Source: Pseudalkalibacillus hwajinpoensis (GTDB taxonomy: Bacteria; Bacillota; Bacilli; Bacillales; Guptibacillaceae). Taken from it: a stretch of 64,000 bases of DNA. The notes beneath the pieces were generated by a model, which was not told the origin of the DNA, searched no databases, and worked only from the letters and a program-made list of their open reading frames with translations. Below, in pieces: positions 63,052-64,000 of the stretch. The stretch covers positions 1,240,001 through 1,304,000 of the forward strand of contig NZ_CP156674.1 of NCBI RefSeq assembly GCF_039851965.1, given 5' to 3'. The first letter of the stretch is position 1, and each line of letters opens with the position of its first letter. The position numbers and the translations under genes are program-made.

Positions 63052-64000
63052 TTAAGTAAACAGTTGTGGAATTTTATCGATTAACGTCACAATCGCTAAA
63101 TAAGCTGTTATTAGAAAGACAAAGCCTCCAAAGATCGTTAACCAAAGAGGATGTTTGTAATCACCCACAATTGATTTCTTATAAGCTGCAACTAATAGCG
63201 TTCCTAATGCAACTGGTAATATTAATCCATTGAATGCACCTGCAAGAATAAGCAACAGAACCGGTTTACCGATAAAGGCGAAGATTATCGTCGAAACGGC
63301 GATAAAGCCAATTGTCACACCTGAATGGTGACGATCCACATTCTTCGATAAAGTTCGTAAAAATGATACAGATGTGTAAGCTGCACCAACTACGGATGTG
63401 ATTCCTGCCGCCCATAAGACGACACCAAACATCTTATATCCAATCGCCCCTGCTGCCTGCTGGAAAACAGATGCCGGCGGGTTGGCCGGGTCCAATTTGA
63501 AGCCTGTTGCTACAACGCCCAATACAGCCAGGAATAGGAAAACCCGCATGATTGATGCAATAAGAATTCCTGATACCGAGCTTTTTGTAACCTGGTGAAG
63601 ATTTTCTTTACCGGATATACCTGCATCGAGAAGTCGATGTCCCCCAGCAAACGTAATGTAACCCCCAACTGTTCCACCTACTAATGTAATAATCGCAAAT
63701 ACATCAATTTTGTCAGGTGCGAATGTATGGACGATCGCATCACCAACTGGTGGATTACTTTGAAATGCTACGTACAACGTAAGTAAAATCATCAGTCCGC
63801 CGAGGATGCGTGCAATTTTATCCATCGCAATGCCCGCTTCTTTAGAAAGGAAAATTCCAATTGTAATGACACCCGTAATTGCTGCCCCGATCCGTGGATC
63901 AATACCAAATAGCACGTTCATTCCAAGTCCTGCACCGCCAACATTACCAATATTAAAGGCAAGTCCACCAAGTGCCACCGCAAAGGCGAGGAAGTAACCA
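63052..64000 (-). CDS. NRAMP-family divalent metal/other transporter (YcsG-like), partial
   Basis: An open minus-strand frame running off the right edge with at least 316 residues. It is an NRAMP-like membrane protein: AFNIGNVGGAGLGMNVLFGI near its visible start, TLVGGTVGGYITFAGGHRLL, and AGAFNGLILPVALGTLLVAA. YcsG, of the same family, is next to kipI/kipA/ycsF in B. subtilis. The substrate in this context is unknown; 5-oxoproline or a metal are options. The 5-prime end lies outside the window. Confidence 0.85.
   Translation of the reverse strand, partial: GYFLAFAVALGGLAFNIGNVGGAGLGMNVLFGIDPRIGAAITGVITIGIFLSKEAGIAMDKIARILGGLMILLTLYVAFQSNPPVGDAIVHTFAPDKIDVFAIITLVGGTVGGYITFAGGHRLLDAGISGKENLHQVTKSSVSGILIASIMRVFLFLAVLGVVATGFKLDPANPPASVFQQAAGAIGYKMFGVVLWAAGITSVVGAAYTSVSFLRTLSKNVDRHHSGVTIGFIAVSTIIFAFIGKPVLLLILAGAFNGLILPVALGTLLVAAYKKSIVGDYKHPLWLTIFGGFVFLITAYLAIVTLIDKIPQLFT

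Noticed and set aside
1..64000. CRISPR array, tRNA, rRNA, prophage or conjugative element
   Set aside because: No regularly spaced repeats, no tRNA/rRNA signatures and no phage structural or mobilisation genes were recognised.

Overview
The window comes from a low-GC, spore-forming Firmicute of the Bacillaceae. Supporting this are Bacillus-type lactate (lut), citrate two-component, KipI/KipA-YcsF, YjcF and CYP152-type genes, DUF3231 and Spo0E-like sporulation-associated proteins, strong AGGAGG ribosome-binding sites, frequent TTG/GTG starts, and recognisable Fur, GlnR/TnrA, CcpA (cre) and T-box signals. No rRNA, tRNA, CRISPR array or prophage was seen. The species cannot be fixed from the sequence alone.

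Layout. 0-1.6 kb: a GNAT acetyltransferase gene preceded by a second GNAT gene broken by two copies of a ~152-bp structured repeat; a third copy lies in the dacB leader at 47.5 kb. 1.6-6.7 kb: a complete Fur-box siderophore uptake operon (lipoprotein, two permeases, flavoprotein reductase, ATPase). 6.8-8.3 kb: a second-type glutamine synthetase with a GlnR/TnrA box. 8.3-17.5 kb: accessory genes, including a yybP-ykoY (Mn2+) riboswitch upstream of a cation exchanger, a TetR/metallo-hydrolase pair with a duplicated operator, PspC mini-proteins and two orphan sigma-factor-like fragments. 17.6-20.5 kb: a lut operon with intact lutA and decayed lutB and lutC. 20.5-25.3 kb: a branched-chain amino acid type ABC operon (livFGMH plus binding protein). 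26-27.4 kb: an intact IS3/IS150-type element. 27.4-33.3 kb: Rrf2 regulator, YjcF, Bax-inhibitor-like protein, EamA transporter, three decayed genes, a 32-aa peptide gene and a nucleosidase-like lipoprotein.

33.7-41.6 kb: a DUF3231 protein, a DHA2 drug exporter and a citrate/malate cluster (CitS/CitT-like sensor pair, cre site, 2-hydroxycarboxylate transporter, AEC transporter). 41.6-43.2 kb: an MFS transporter under a T-box leader. 43.3-45.5 kb: a decaying DUF4825/VOC/GyrI-like group. 45.7-50.5 kb: guaC, dacB and a CYP152 peroxygenase. 50.8-57.5 kb: a galactitol-type PTS operon (PRD regulator, IIA, IIB, IIC, two polyol dehydrogenases and an unannotated 49-aa protein) with a perfect cre. 57.9-64 kb: a 5-oxoproline/allophanate-hydrolase-like operon (NRAMP-like transporter, pxpB, pxpA, pxpC, accB, accC, DUF1445 protein) running off the right edge.

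The transport operons follow a shared logic: nutrient sensing (iron, nitrogen, carbon catabolite, uncharged tRNA, Mn2+) controls uptake or export. Many accessory genes carry one or more small indels or stops (GNAT, Spo0E-like, DUF3784, RsbR-like, lutB, lutC, RibD-like, DUF4385, DUF4825, GyrI-like), while the core operons carry none that I found. This suggests real decay of dispensable genes, although homopolymer sequencing errors cannot be excluded for several of them.
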